Positions 1 to 8,973 of a DNA stretch of 64,000 bases are shown here, piece by piece. Within the stretch, counting starts at the first letter, position 1. Each line of letters opens with the position of its first letter. The notes under the pieces were generated by a model that saw only the letters and a list, made by a program, of their open reading frames with translations, did no database searches and had not been told where the DNA came from. The stretch is from contig QGVH01000010.1 of NCBI GenBank assembly GCA_003242735.1, positions 1 to 64,000 on the forward strand, given 5' to 3'. The translations under genes and the position numbers were made by a program. Origin of the DNA: a bacterium (GTDB lineage: Bacteria > Gemmatimonadota > Gemmatimonadetes > Longimicrobiales > RSA9).

Positions 1-34
1 GGGTTCCGTTTGGTGGCCTGGGAATTTTTAATAG

Positions 35-490
35 GCCGCGGCCCAGAGTGGGCGGCGCGTCTACTACGGCACGCTCTCCGATCTCATCACCAGCCTCGAG
101 GAGGCCCAGACCGCGGGCAAGCTCCAGCAGCGCCTCAAGGTGCTCACGCACCCGGCGGTCCTCGTCGTCGATGAGATCGGCTACCTGCCGATCAGCCGCA
201 CCGGCGCCATGCTCTTCTTCCAGCTCATGGCCAGGCGCTACGAGACCGCCTCCACCATCCTCACCAGCAACAAGGGCTTCGAGGAGTGGGGCGAGATCTT
301 TGGCGACGAGGTCATGGCGGCCGCCTTGATCGACCGCTTGCTCCACCACTGCCACATCGTGAGCATCCGTGGCAACAGCTACCGCATGCGCCACCACACA
401 GAGCTCTACCGGGCTCTCGCCGCCGAGCCGAAGCCACAGGAATCTCAACCGAGACGGAAGGCCAGCCGTCGGGAGGCACCGACGCCCTGA
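35..490 (+). pseudogene. istB: IstB-like ATP-binding protein, N-terminally truncated
   Basis: IstB is the AAA+ helper ATPase that assists the IS21 transposase IstA in target capture. Recognisable IstB C-terminal features are VYYGTLSDLITSLEEA, the Walker B stretch LVVDEIGYLPIS, a TSN sensor motif followed by FEEWGEIFGDEVMAAALIDR, and the LLHHCHIVSIRGNSYRMR tail. The frame is open only from base 35, with a TAG at 32-34, so the N-terminal third including the Walker A loop is missing. Only about 145 of the usual ~250 residues remain. An internal GTG at 140 could start translation but would give no functional ATPase. It is a relic or a gene cut by the contig edge. Confidence 0.8.
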
Positions 491-513
491 GGCTCGTCAC
501 CCCCGCCGCTGGG

Positions 514-563
514 TGTCAGATTTTCGATCGCCCAAAGTGTCAGATTTTCGACCGCCGTTGACA
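514..563 (+). repeat. IS21 right terminal repeats
   Basis: Two direct copies of a 19-base motif differ at one base (TCGATCGCC against TCGACCGCC), are separated by 5 bases, and are followed by the closing TTGACA. Multiple internal repeats of the transposase-binding site are characteristic of IS21 ends. Confidence 0.75.
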
Positions 564-671
564 TTCCGCGGACTCAGATCCGCGGCCTCATTGAAGCACG
601 CCCCGGGCTCGTCGTCCGACAGCTGCGGCCGGCTCGATTCCGCGGACTCAGATCCGCGGCCTCATTGAAGC
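564..671 (+). CRISPR. CRISPR array remnant (two repeats, one spacer)
   Basis: A perfect 35-base direct repeat occurs at 563-597 and 637-671, separated by a 39-base unique segment (598-636). Base 563 of the first copy is also the last base of the IS21 end, so 34 bases certainly belong to it. Each copy carries an inverted repeat, CCGCGGA, six bases, TCCGCGG, and ends in ATTGAAGC. An internal stem plus a 3' ATTGAAAC/ATTGAAGC tail (the crRNA 5' handle) is a well-known CRISPR repeat design, and the repeat and spacer lengths fit. No third repeat follows. The tail orientation suggests transcription to the right with the lost array lying beyond the IS. No cas genes are in the window. A chance duplication cannot be excluded with two copies only. 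Confidence 0.62.
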
Positions 672-1017
672 CGGGCGGCGCAGCCGCTCCTCGGTTTCTC
701 GGTGACCCGCGCCCGTACCGCCGGTCGCGCTCCGCCCTCGGCAGAGGGACGTGCCGCTGGCGGATCACACGTGTGCGCAACGACCCTCCCTCGCTCCACC
801 GTCCCCTACTCGGCACCGGCCGGCGCGGCTTCTCCGAGCCGGGTCGCCTCCATCGCTCGCCCCTCTCCCGTCTGAGCGCCCCCCTCCAACCACGCCCGAC
901 GCACGCCCCTGGGTCCGCGTCCCGCCTCGGTGTCCTCCCGGCCGCAAAACACCGCGCCCGGCCACCCGCATCTCGCGCGCGGCCGGGCGCAACTCACGTC
1001 AGCGGACCGCAGAGCGG
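672..1017. other. Intergenic region after the CRISPR remnant
   Basis: About 346 bases, G/C-rich, with no convincing gene. Apart from a terminator-like hairpin near 954-990 for the leftward S10 peptidase gene, I see nothing recognisable. No further copy of the 35-base repeat occurs here. Confidence 0.6.
954..990 (-). terminator. Hairpin terminator of the S10 peptidase gene
   Basis: A perfect 10-base stem (GCGCCCGGCC with GGCCGGGCGC) lies 28 bases beyond the stop codon. On the minus strand it is followed by GGTGTTTT, a short T run. Confidence 0.55.
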
Positions 1018-2517
1018 TCAATACGCCGCCTTCACCCCCGGCTGCACCGTGGCCCAGCGGATGAAATCGCGCAGGTCATCATTGGCCGTCGCGAGGTCCT
1101 CCTGTCGGAGGTACATCATGTGGCCGCTCCGGTAGCCTTTGAAGCGAATGCGGTTCTGCAGCCGGCCGGAGGGGTCCATGTTCCACAGCGTGTACTTCGC
1201 GTCGAAGTAGGGCGTCCCGCCGTCGTAGTAGCCGGACTGCACGAACAGGTGGAGGAACGGGTTTTCCGCCATCGCCTGGCGCAGGTTCTCGCCCGTCTGG
1301 TCGCCGCTCCGGTTCCACGGATGGACGGGCCCGAACATCCAGTACTGGAGGTCCGTCTTGTAGCCCAGCACCTCGCGCAGGTAGTGGTTGATCGCCGGCG
1401 TGAACGAGTGGTTCCAGGACGTGAGCGCGGGGTCGTAGTCGTAACGCTCGCCGGCATCGGCGCGGTCCATTCCCTTGTACCGCGAGTCCAGCCGGCCGAC
1501 GGTCGCGCTCCGGTCACGCAGCAGCTCCTTCCAGAAGAAGCTGGTGGGCACTCGCAGGTTGTGCTGGAGCACCACCCGCTCCGAGAGGCCCGAGTACCGG
1601 GCGATGCGCCGTGCGATCTCGGCGCGCCGCGCGGGCTCCAGCGAGCCACCGCGCGCGAGCGCGGGGATCAGCTCGTCGATGGTGAACCGTTCCACCTCGG
1701 GCAGCAGCTCCTCGAGATCCCGGCTCTGGAGGTCCGGCTCGAGCGCCTTGTGGTACCACGCCGTCGCGGTGTAGTACGGCAGCTTGAGCGCATCGCCCAC
1801 CGGCCCGTCGCGCTCGATGCCGAGGTTCGTCGGCGAGACGAGGATCACGCCGTTGAAGAACATCCAGTGCGAGGATTGGAGCCGGCGCACCAGCCCGGCC
1901 ACCCGCGTGGTGCCGTAGCTCTCGCCGATCAGGAACTTGGGCGAGGTCCAGCGGCCGTAGCGAGAGACGAAGGTGTCGATCCAGCGGGCGAGATAGGCGA
2001 TGTCCTCGTTGACGCCGAAGAACTGCGAGCGGTCCGCTCCGCCCACGATGCGCGAGAAGCCCGTGTTGACCGGGTCCACGTAGACGATGTCCGCCACGTC
2101 GAGGATGGAGTGCGGGTTCTCGCGGATGCCGTACGGCTGGATCGGGAAGCCCTCCTCATCCACCGCCACGAACCGGGGGCCCGTGTAGCCGATGTGCATC
2201 CACACGGACGCGGAGCCGGGGCCGCCGTTGAACGAGATCACCAGCGGCCGGGTGCTGCGGTCGCGGACATCGCTGCGCTCGTAGTAGACGTAGAACAGCG
2301 ACGCGATGGGCTTGCCGTCCGCATCCCACACGGGCTGGTTGCCGACGATGGCGCGGTACGGCACGCGCTGGCCCTTGATCGTGACGGTGTGCTCCGTGAC
2401 GATCGCGGTGTCCAGCACGACCGCCACGTTCTGCGCGGACGCGGCGGCCGCACCGGCGAGCAGGAACGCCGCGGCGAGCAGCCGCGGACGGCGCAGGGTC
2501 GCGCGAGGCATCCTCAC
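1018..2517 (-). CDS. Secreted S10-family serine carboxypeptidase
   Basis: The 499-residue protein has a Sec signal peptide (hydrophobic core about 12-27, cleavage after ASA). Serine carboxypeptidases remove C-terminal amino acids outside the cytoplasm. The family signatures are present: FNGGPGSASVW (about 96-106, oxyanion hole), the nucleophile in GESYG (Ser200), Asp432 in GYYDGGTP and His466 in GHMMYLR. Length matches bacterial S10 enzymes. The start is supported by AGGAGGTGAGG just upstream. It is read away from the CRISPR/IS21 region, with a hairpin terminator after the stop. Peptide substrate is unknown. Confidence 0.9.
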   Translation of the reverse strand: MRMPRATLRRPRLLAAAFLLAGAAAASAQNVAVVLDTAIVTEHTVTIKGQRVPYRAIVGNQPVWDADGKPIASLFYVYYERSDVRDRSTRPLVISFNGGPGSASVWMHIGYTGPRFVAVDEEGFPIQPYGIRENPHSILDVADIVYVDPVNTGFSRIVGGADRSQFFGVNEDIAYLARWIDTFVSRYGRWTSPKFLIGESYGTTRVAGLVRRLQSSHWMFFNGVILVSPTNLGIERDGPVGDALKLPYYTATAWYHKALEPDLQSRDLEELLPEVERFTIDELIPALARGGSLEPARRAEIARRIARYSGLSERVVLQHNLRVPTSFFWKELLRDRSATVGRLDSRYKGMDRADAGERYDYDPALTSWNHSFTPAINHYLREVLGYKTDLQYWMFGPVHPWNRSGDQTGENLRQAMAENPFLHLFVQSGYYDGGTPYFDAKYTLWNMDPSGRLQNRIRFKGYRSGHMMYLRQEDLATANDDLRDFIRWATVQPGVKAAY

Positions 2518-2607
2518 CTCCTGGGTTGTCAGAGACTGCGCGTGAACCTGCGCCGAGCCGGGGGTGCGGTCAAGGCGCGGCGGCCTCGGCCGCGCCCCGA
2601 CCCCGCC

Positions 2608-2859
2608 TCAGTAGCCCCGCCGCAGCCCCCGCTGCGCAGGCGGCCAGTAGCGCCGGGTGTAGGCGAAGTCCTCGTCCCGGAACATCTCGTCGTAGAGGGG
2701 CATGCGGGGCCGGCGCGTGGGCCTGCGGCGGCGCTGCAGGCGCTCGATCCGGTTCCGCTCGAGGGCGATCCGCCGGGCGTAGGCCCCCTCGAACCGGCCG
2801 TAGCGCCGGTCGTACTCCGGGCCGCGATAGTCGTACCGCATGCGATCGAACCGCGCCAT
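2608..2859 (-). CDS. Small Arg/Tyr-rich hypothetical protein
   Basis: The 83-residue product starts MARFDRMRYDYRG and is extremely rich in Arg and Tyr, with a central RRRRPTRRPRMP run. It has no signal peptide, membrane segment or family I recognise. The start is well supported by GAGGAGGT seven bases or so upstream; the frame is open further upstream but lacks a better site. It lies just downstream of the manganese catalase gene on the same strand (about 90 bases apart), so the two may be co-transcribed. Positive charge suggests nucleic-acid or surface binding, but that is only a guess. Confidence 0.6.
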   Translation of the reverse strand: MARFDRMRYDYRGPEYDRRYGRFEGAYARRIALERNRIERLQRRRRPTRRPRMPLYDEMFRDEDFAYTRRYWPPAQRGLRRGY

Positions 2860-2952
2860 GCCACCTCCTCGCCGCTGGACACACCATCGGGCCAGGGGGT
2901 GCAAGCCGCGGTCCAGCACGCCGGCCCGCTGCGGTAAGGCCCCACACCGCGC

Positions 2953-3840
2953 TCAGTCCGCCGCGAGCCGCCTCTGCTCGCCGCCACCGAGGCCCGGCGG
3001 GATCACCCGGAGCGGCTTCTTGGCCGTGCTCAGCGCGAGCGGGTCCCCGTCCTCGAGCTCGCGGATCTCCTCGCCCATGGGCTGCGGATCGCCCACGTAC
3101 TCGAACTCGCCCTTGCCGTCGATGGACGGGCCGCTGGCCCAGCGGCCGGCCTGGCTGTCGAGACCCCGGGACGTGTTGATGAATTGGTAGGCGACCTCGG
3201 ACAGTTGCAGGTTCTCCGGGAACGCGCTCGGGACCGGCGTCTCCTCCAGGCCATCCGCCTGGAGCTCCTCGATCGCCGCGAGCCACTGGTTCTGGTGCAT
3301 GGTGTCCCGCGCGATGAGGAACGACAGCATGTCCCGCACGCCACGGTCCGTCGTCATCTGGTAGAGCCGGCACACCTGCAGCCGGCCCTGCGATTCCGCA
3401 GTGACGTTGTAACGGAAGTCCGCGAGCAGGTTGCCGCTGGCTATGGTGTAACGCGCGTTCCAGGGGTAGCCCATGCTGTCGTTCGGCGAGGCGCCGAGCC
3501 CGTTCACGATCACGTGCTGCGGGTTCATCCCGCCGAGCACCGCGGCGACGAACGGGTCCTTCGCCGCCTCCTCCTGCGCGTCCACGGGCCCTTTCTCGAG
3601 CAGCCGCGCGATCATCGTGGCGAGCATCTCGACGTGCGAGATCTCCTCCGTGGCGATGTCCAGGATCATGTCCCGGTACTTGGCGGGCCCGCGGCAGTTC
3701 CAGCCCTGGAACAGATAGCTCATCATCACGCTGATCTCGCCCCACTGGCCGCCGAGCACCTCCTGCAGCTTCCTGGCGAACACCGGGTCCGGCCGCTCGG
3801 GCCGGGCGTTGTACTGCAGGCGCTTGTCGTGGAAGAACAT
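2953..3840 (-). CDS. Manganese catalase
   Basis: The 295-residue dimanganese catalase breaks hydrogen peroxide into water and oxygen without haem. The ferritin-like four-helix bundle and all five expected ligands are visible: Glu35, Glu66, His69 (in EEISHVE), Glu149 and His182 (in MHQNQW). The spacings, 3 between Glu66 and His69 and 33 between Glu149 and His182, match the well-studied thermophile enzyme. The start follows GGAGGTGT. The C-terminus (PLRVIPPGLGGG) is longer than the catalytic core, as in many non-haem catalases. It is transcribed leftward ahead of the small Arg/Tyr-rich gene, and probably acts in oxidative-stress defence. Confidence 0.95.
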   Translation of the reverse strand: MFFHDKRLQYNARPERPDPVFARKLQEVLGGQWGEISVMMSYLFQGWNCRGPAKYRDMILDIATEEISHVEMLATMIARLLEKGPVDAQEEAAKDPFVAAVLGGMNPQHVIVNGLGASPNDSMGYPWNARYTIASGNLLADFRYNVTAESQGRLQVCRLYQMTTDRGVRDMLSFLIARDTMHQNQWLAAIEELQADGLEETPVPSAFPENLQLSEVAYQFINTSRGLDSQAGRWASGPSIDGKGEFEYVGDPQPMGEEIRELEDGDPLALSTAKKPLRVIPPGLGGGEQRRLAAD

Positions 3841-4103
3841 GGGCACACCTCCGGGTGCGGGGGTCGAGAGCCGCGCATGGGAGAGGGAACGGGCACGGGG
3901 GCGGGTGCAACGCACATGCCCGGAGGGTGGACAGCCGGTCCAGACGCGAGGACTGCGCCCGGAATGGTGATGGCGCCGACGTCGGCCACGGATCGCGCCG
4001 GGCGTCCCGCACGCGCTCATGCGCCGCGCCCCAACCCGAGCGCGACGACGCCGTGACGTCCGGGCCGGCCAGACCGAGCCGACCCGGCCGGCGCGGATCG
4101 GGA

Positions 4104-5195
4104 TCACGCGGGCTGGTGCACCGGTGAGCCGGGAGCGTGCAGGCGCATCGCCTCGCCCAGCATCGGCAGCGCGTCCTGGAACGCGGCGATGAGATCGGGC
4201 GAGAACTGCTTGCCGCGCTCGCGCAGGATCTCCTGCGCGGCGTGGGCGGCCGCACGGGCGCTGCGATACGCGCGCGACGAAGTCAGCGCATCGAACGTGT
4301 CGGCGAGTGTGAGGACCTGCGTGGAGAGCGGGATCTCCGACCCGGCCAGGCCACTGGGATAGCCGCGGCCGTCCCAGCGTTCGTGGTGATGGAGGACCAT
4401 GGCGAGGATCTCGTCATCATCGATGAGCGGCTCGAGGATCCGCTTGCCGATGGCCGGATGCTCCCGGACCTGCCGCATCTCCTCTTCACTCAGCCGGCCG
4501 GGCTTGTTCAGGATGTAGTCCGGGATGCCGATCTTGCCGATGTCGTGCAGCTCGCCGGCGAGCGCGAGGCGCTCCAGGTCGAGCCCACCGATCACGCGGC
4601 CGATGGTGACGGCGTAGCGGGAAACGCGCTCCGAGTGGCCCCGCGTGTAGGGGTGCTTGGCCTCTACCGCGGCGACCAGCGCACGAACGCCACGCAACAC
4701 CAGCTCGCGGACCTCCGCCTCCCGGGCCCGCAGCTCCTGCGTGAGCTGCGCCACCTCCGACTCCGCTTGCTTGCGCGCCGCGCACAGCCCGAGCGCCTCC
4801 TGCGCGCGCTCGCGTAGCTCTTCCAGCGTGAACGGCTTGAGGAGGAAGCGATCCACGCCGTGATGGAACGCCTGGATCGGCGTGTTCGGATCCGCCTCGC
4901 CGGTCATCATCAACACGGCGAGCCACGGCCAACGGCTGCGCGCCTCCCTCGCGAGGTCGATGCCGGAACGCCCTGGCATGTTGACGTCGGTGATGAGCAG
5001 GTCGAACGGCTCCGCTTCGAGGCACGCGAGGGCCTCCTTCGCGTTGACCGCTGCGACCACGACCGCACCCCAGCGCCGCAACGACCGGATGATCGAGTCG
5101 CGGAACGCCGGCTCGTCATCCGCGACGAGAACGCGGCAGCCTTCGAGAGACACGGAGACTGGCTGACCGTCCATGAACGACGGAGGTGTGTTCAC
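4104..5195 (-). CDS. Response regulator with HD-GYP phosphodiesterase domain
   Basis: The 363-residue protein joins a receiver domain (about 20-135: acidic pair Asp26/Asp27, phosphoacceptor Asp70 in ITDVNMPG, Lys120 in LLKPF), a short helical linker, and an HD-GYP domain (about 165-345: HD at 217-218 in ELHDIGKIG, and HHHERWDGRGYP at 269-280). HD-GYP domains hydrolyse cyclic di-GMP. Its GTG start overlaps the stop of the upstream histidine kinase by four bases (GTGA), so the two are translationally coupled and very likely a cognate pair. Output would be a change in cyclic di-GMP level, usually affecting motility or biofilm. Confidence 0.93.
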   Translation of the reverse strand: MNTPPSFMDGQPVSVSLEGCRVLVADDEPAFRDSIIRSLRRWGAVVVAAVNAKEALACLEAEPFDLLITDVNMPGRSGIDLAREARSRWPWLAVLMMTGEADPNTPIQAFHHGVDRFLLKPFTLEELRERAQEALGLCAARKQAESEVAQLTQELRAREAEVRELVLRGVRALVAAVEAKHPYTRGHSERVSRYAVTIGRVIGGLDLERLALAGELHDIGKIGIPDYILNKPGRLSEEEMRQVREHPAIGKRILEPLIDDDEILAMVLHHHERWDGRGYPSGLAGSEIPLSTQVLTLADTFDALTSSRAYRSARAAAHAAQEILRERGKQFSPDLIAAFQDALPMLGEAMRLHAPGSPVHQPA

Positions 5196-6949
5196 TGCGA
5201 GGGTTCGTTGGTGACGACGCGCGGCAACGTCACCGTGAAGCGGGCGCCGCTGCCGTCCACGTTGCAGGCCTCGATCGTGCCGCCGTGGTCGGTCACGATC
5301 CGGTGCGTGATGGCGAGCCCGAGCCCGGTGCCGTTCGGCTTGCTGGTGTAGAACGGCTCGAAGAGGCGCGGCAGCGCGGACGGCGGGATGCCGGGGCCGG
5401 TGTCTTCCACCACCAGCTCGACCATCTTGCCCGCCGCGCGGCCGCGGATCGTGATCCGGCCGTCCTGCCCGATCGCCTGCTCCGCGTTCACGATCAGATT
5501 CAGCAAGACCTGCTGGAGCTGGTTCGCGTCACCCCAGACCTCGGGCAGGTCCGGCGGCAGGTCGAGCACGACCTCGATCCGGTTGCGGCGCTGGTCGTAG
5601 ACCCGGAGGGCCAGCGTGCGGTTGACGATGTCGGCCAGCGAGACCTCCCGACGCGTCGTTTCGCTCCTGCGGGCGAAGCCGAGCAGGTTGCGGACGATCT
5701 CGCCGGCGCGCCGCGCCTCGCGGCCGATCGTCTCGACCATCTCGCGGCTGTCCGGGTCCAGGTTGCCGCTCAGCAGGAGCTCGGCGAAGTTGCTGATCGC
5801 CCCCAGCGGGTTGTTCAGCTCGTGCGCCACGCCGGAGACCAGCCCACCCACCAGGGCGAGCCGGTCCGACTCCATGAACCGCGCCTGGCGCTGCATTTCC
5901 TTGGTCACATCCCGGGCGATCACGACGGTGCCCAGCACCTTGCCGGCGTTGCGCACGGCCACGCGCGTGAGGTGCACCGGCGCCAGCGTCCCATCCCTGC
6001 GCTTGATGAGCAGTTCGCCGGTCCAACGCGAACGCAGGGCGGCGGCGCGGATCTTCCGCCGCGCGGTCGGCGGCAGGTCCGCGCCGTAGAGATCCTCCAC
6101 GTTCTGTCCGAGCAGCTCGCTCGCGCGCCGGCAGCCGAACAGCACCGCGGCCGCATGGTTCGCATAGCGCACCACGGACTTCCCGTCCGTGATCAGCACG
6201 CCGGCTCGCATGCGGCCCATCGCCGCGACCATCAGCCTGGACTGCTTCCGCTGCCGCTCCACCTCCTCCGCACGCCGCAGGCTCTCCAGCCCCGCACCCG
6301 CCTGATCCGCCAACGCCGACAGCGTCTCGACCGCGTCCTCCGAGGCGTCCTGCGGATCCATCACCAGCAGCGCGCCGCCCGGCCGACCATCGGCGCACAC
6401 GATGGCCGTCACCAGGATCCGCTCGACCTTCTCCCGCTCAATGAACCCCGCGAACACCGGCGCCGCCTCCGCGCCGCTCACCAGCCGCGGCGTCTCCGAG
6501 CGCAACGCGGTCGTGGAGATGCTCCCCTCCGCCGGGAAGCGACGCCCCTCCAGCTCCTCGGCGATCCCGCCGCCGCCCACCACCTCCAGCTCCTCCATCC
6601 CGGCGCCGCACGGCAACACGATGCACGCGCCCCGGGCGCGGACCAGCTCCGTCGCCACGTTCGCCAGCAGCCGCGCCAGCGCGCCGAGGTCGCGGCTCGC
6701 ACGGACCAGCCGGCCGATCGCCCGGAACGCAGCCATCCCGCGGCGTCGCTCCTCCAGCAGCTCCGCTTCCCGCTGCTCGAGCAGGTTCCGCTGCGCGGTC
6801 ACCTCCTCGAGCAACTGCTCCAGCTCCGCCTGCTGCGCTTCGAGCTCGGCGCGGACCGCCTCGAGGTCCGCCGCGCCACCGGCACGCGACATCCCGAGCC
6901 ACGCGGCGAGCCGCGCGGTCAGACGAGACGGAGGCGGTAGACTTTTCAC
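5192..6949 (-). CDS. GAF-PAS sensor histidine kinase
   Basis: The 585-residue soluble kinase has a coiled coil rich in Glu/Leu/Gln (about 25-72), a GAF-like domain (about 75-220), a PAS domain (about 240-350), a HisKA dimerisation domain with the phospho-accepting His376 in VAHELNNPLGAI, and an ATPase domain with the N box NLIVNAEQAI, the DTGPGIP G1 box and GTGLGLAI. No transmembrane segment is seen, so it senses a cytoplasmic signal. It begins with GTG and has no obvious ribosome site. Its stop overlaps the start of the HD-GYP regulator, its likely partner. Confidence 0.92.
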   Translation of the reverse strand: MKSLPPPSRLTARLAAWLGMSRAGGAADLEAVRAELEAQQAELEQLLEEVTAQRNLLEQREAELLEERRRGMAAFRAIGRLVRASRDLGALARLLANVATELVRARGACIVLPCGAGMEELEVVGGGGIAEELEGRRFPAEGSISTTALRSETPRLVSGAEAAPVFAGFIEREKVERILVTAIVCADGRPGGALLVMDPQDASEDAVETLSALADQAGAGLESLRRAEEVERQRKQSRLMVAAMGRMRAGVLITDGKSVVRYANHAAAVLFGCRRASELLGQNVEDLYGADLPPTARRKIRAAALRSRWTGELLIKRRDGTLAPVHLTRVAVRNAGKVLGTVVIARDVTKEMQRQARFMESDRLALVGGLVSGVAHELNNPLGAISNFAELLLSGNLDPDSREMVETIGREARRAGEIVRNLLGFARRSETTRREVSLADIVNRTLALRVYDQRRNRIEVVLDLPPDLPEVWGDANQLQQVLLNLIVNAEQAIGQDGRITIRGRAAGKMVELVVEDTGPGIPPSALPRLFEPFYTSKPNGTGLGLAITHRIVTDHGGTIEACNVDGSGARFTVTLPRVVTNEPSQ

Positions 6950-7306
6950 TGCGGTATGAACGCTGTAGCGAGTTCGGGGACTACGCGAAAATCACGGGAA
7001 CGGTCGCTGCGACGCCCCCTTCGGAGTCCCAGAGGTCATTGCACCGGCGGACGTCGGTGCAAGCTCGGGGCCGACATGCACTCGCTGCCATGGCAAGACC
7101 CGGCTCCGTACGACCAGCCCGTGCGCCCACCCTGCCCCCGTGACCACGGGCTGTTCACGGCGCGTCGTCTGACCGGACCCACGGCCCGATACGCGATGGA
7201 CGCCGCGAACGTATGCACGGAGTCGAGGCCCCCAAGGTAAAGAGGGCCGGAAGGCAGTGTCAATGTGCTGAACGAGAAAACACCAACGAGCGAGACAGCG
7301 TGGCGC
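6950..7306. other. Intergenic region upstream of the sensor kinase
   Basis: About 357 bases between the M23 lipoprotein stop and the kinase start, both leftward. It should hold the promoter of the kinase/regulator operon, but I cannot point to convincing -35/-10 elements. Nothing else is recognised. Confidence 0.5.
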
Positions 7307-8521
7307 CTACTGCGCGACCTCGAACCGGGCCGCCGGCGCGAAGCCGATCCCGCCGTCCGGCAGCTCGACGCGGTACCAGCGCCCCGTCGCGCCGAGCAGC
7401 TTCACGAGCGCGCCGGCAGCGAGCGTGTCCACCACCGCCGCGTCCTCCGTGGGCGCGGCGTGGACCGGCACGTCCGCCTCCACCGTGCGCGCACTGCCGC
7501 CCAGCGCGCCCACATCGCCCTCCACGGACTCGCCGTTGACCGGCACGGCGGAAACGGCGGCTTGCAGCAGGGGCGTGGGATCCAGGGCGATGCGGCGGCC
7601 GCGGCGGTAGACGCCGAAGTGTAGGTGCGGCGACGCGCGGCGCGCGTTGCCGGTGTTGCCGACCCGCCCGATCACATCTCCCGCACGCACACGCGTCCCC
7701 ACCTCCACGAGCTGCGCATCCAGGTGAGCGTAGTAGTACGCGACCTCGCCATCCTCCGCCTCGAGCCAGATCACCTTCCCGCCCGCCGCCGAGACGCTGA
7801 CACCACGGACCACGCCGTCCGCCACGGCGAGGACCGGCGTGCCGCGCGGGGCGAAGATGTCCACGCCCTGGTGACGCCGGCGGCCGCCATCCCGCGGCGC
7901 GCCGTAGCCACCACGGATCGCCTCCACGCCCACGCCGGCAACGGGGAAGACCAGCGACCCCTCGCCGCCACTGGCGGGAGCGGCGTCCACGATCGCGATG
8001 CGGTACAACCCCTCGTGGCCGGGCGCCGGCTGGATGCGGACGACGTACTCGCCGCCGCGCACCACGCGCGCTTCCAGCTCGTGCGCGCCCGGCTCCGCCC
8101 GCGCCACCAGCCGCAGGAGATCCGACGCCAGCGGCGCCGACCGGTCCACGATCTCCAACAGCTCGATCACGACGCCGCCACGACGCAGGAGCGGCGGCTC
8201 CGCCTCGACGCGGACGTGCGCGCCGTCGCCCAGCTCCAGCCGGTAGGCGACGGCCGCCGCGCTGCCGCCGGGCGAGAACCGGAACGCTTCGCGGTACGGC
8301 GGCCGGATCACGACCGCGTGAGCGAGCGCGCGTTCGCCCGGGAGCGCTTCCGTCGCGTCATCGCCGACGACTTCGGCCGGCGGCTGGACGGGGATCGCGA
8401 GCGGCTCCGGCCCCCGCGGGCGCGCGGAGGCGCACGCGGTGACCAGGAGGGCCGGGCCCAGGATCAGGACGGGGACGGTGAGCGGTGAACGGATGGCGGT
8501 CGCACGGCTCCTCGTCGGCAT
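7307..8521 (-). CDS. M23-family peptidase lipoprotein with SH3-like domain
   Basis: The 404-residue protein starts MPTRSRATAIRS and has a lipobox (LLVTAC, Cys30), so it is a probable lipoprotein. After a beta-rich region comes a LytM/M23 domain (about 200-315) with zinc ligands His217 and Asp221 (HQGVD), His266 in YYAHLD and the HLHFG motif (His299/His301). All key residues are kept, so it should cut peptidoglycan cross-links rather than act only as an activator. A C-terminal SH3b-like segment (about 335-400, APTEDAAVVDTL and GRWYRVEL) probably binds the wall. GGAGGGAGTCG precedes the chosen ATG; longer frames lack a lipoprotein signal. Divergent from the next gene. Confidence 0.88.
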   Translation of the reverse strand: MPTRSRATAIRSPLTVPVLILGPALLVTACASARPRGPEPLAIPVQPPAEVVGDDATEALPGERALAHAVVIRPPYREAFRFSPGGSAAAVAYRLELGDGAHVRVEAEPPLLRRGGVVIELLEIVDRSAPLASDLLRLVARAEPGAHELEARVVRGGEYVVRIQPAPGHEGLYRIAIVDAAPASGGEGSLVFPVAGVGVEAIRGGYGAPRDGGRRRHQGVDIFAPRGTPVLAVADGVVRGVSVSAAGGKVIWLEAEDGEVAYYYAHLDAQLVEVGTRVRAGDVIGRVGNTGNARRASPHLHFGVYRRGRRIALDPTPLLQAAVSAVPVNGESVEGDVGALGGSARTVEADVPVHAAPTEDAAVVDTLAAGALVKLLGATGRWYRVELPDGGIGFAPAARFEVAQ

Positions 8522-8973
8522 CGACTCCCTCCGGCACGGATCCCGGCCGAGCGGGCGCGGCGTACGCTGGGCGCGACGGCGAGCGCACCCGTCGCCGTAC
8601 GCGGTCGGAGGACAGGGCGCTGACCACGTCAGAGGACAGCGACGGCGCGCCGACCGCCCGCGGCGCAGCGGCCACGCTCTGCGGAACTCGTTGACAGGTT
8701 CGTGGTTGCGCGTCGGGGAGAGGTCGGGATGGCGCGCGGGGCGCCACGGCCGGATGTGCAGGTGCCGGGCCAGTGCGTCGCGCCGTCCTCGCGATCCCGC
8801 CATGCTCCGCGATCGCACCGTCTCCGCCGCGCCGGACCGGGCGCAGTGGGCGCAACGCCGGACACCGGACGAGCCCTCGGACGACGAGGGCCGCTCCGCG
8901 CCCCGCGCGATCGGGCCGAGCCCGCGGTGGAGGGAACACCGCTTGCACCCCGGCCGCCTGGAGGTGTCCGCCG
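8522..8973. other. Divergent intergenic region
   Basis: About 452 bases between the leftward M23 gene and the rightward DUF4239-like gene, so both promoters should lie here. A TTGACA occurs at 8691-8696 on the plus strand but has no good -10 at normal spacing. No gene or repeat is seen. Confidence 0.5.

Larger units (their letters stand above)
1..563 (+). mobile_element. IS21-family insertion sequence, right-hand part
   Basis: The segment holds the distal part of an istB-like helper gene followed by a typical IS21 end. Two near-identical 19-base repeats (TGTCAGATTTTCGA core) lie at 514-532 and 538-556, and the element closes with TTGACA at 558-563. Read from the outside, the end begins TGTCAA, as IS21 ends do. 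The transposase gene istA and the left end are not in the window, and the first ~34 bases do not continue the istB frame, so the copy is either incomplete or cut by an assembly join. The element directly abuts a CRISPR-like repeat. Confidence 0.75.

Noticed and set aside
751-2937. A 728-codon plus-strand frame opposite the S10 peptidase
   Set aside because: Low-complexity Arg/Val/Glu composition; the opposite strand has the catalytic triad.
8691-8719. TTGACA as a promoter of the DUF4239-like gene
   Set aside because: The -10 position holds CGGGGA, so a sigma-70-type promoter is unlikely.
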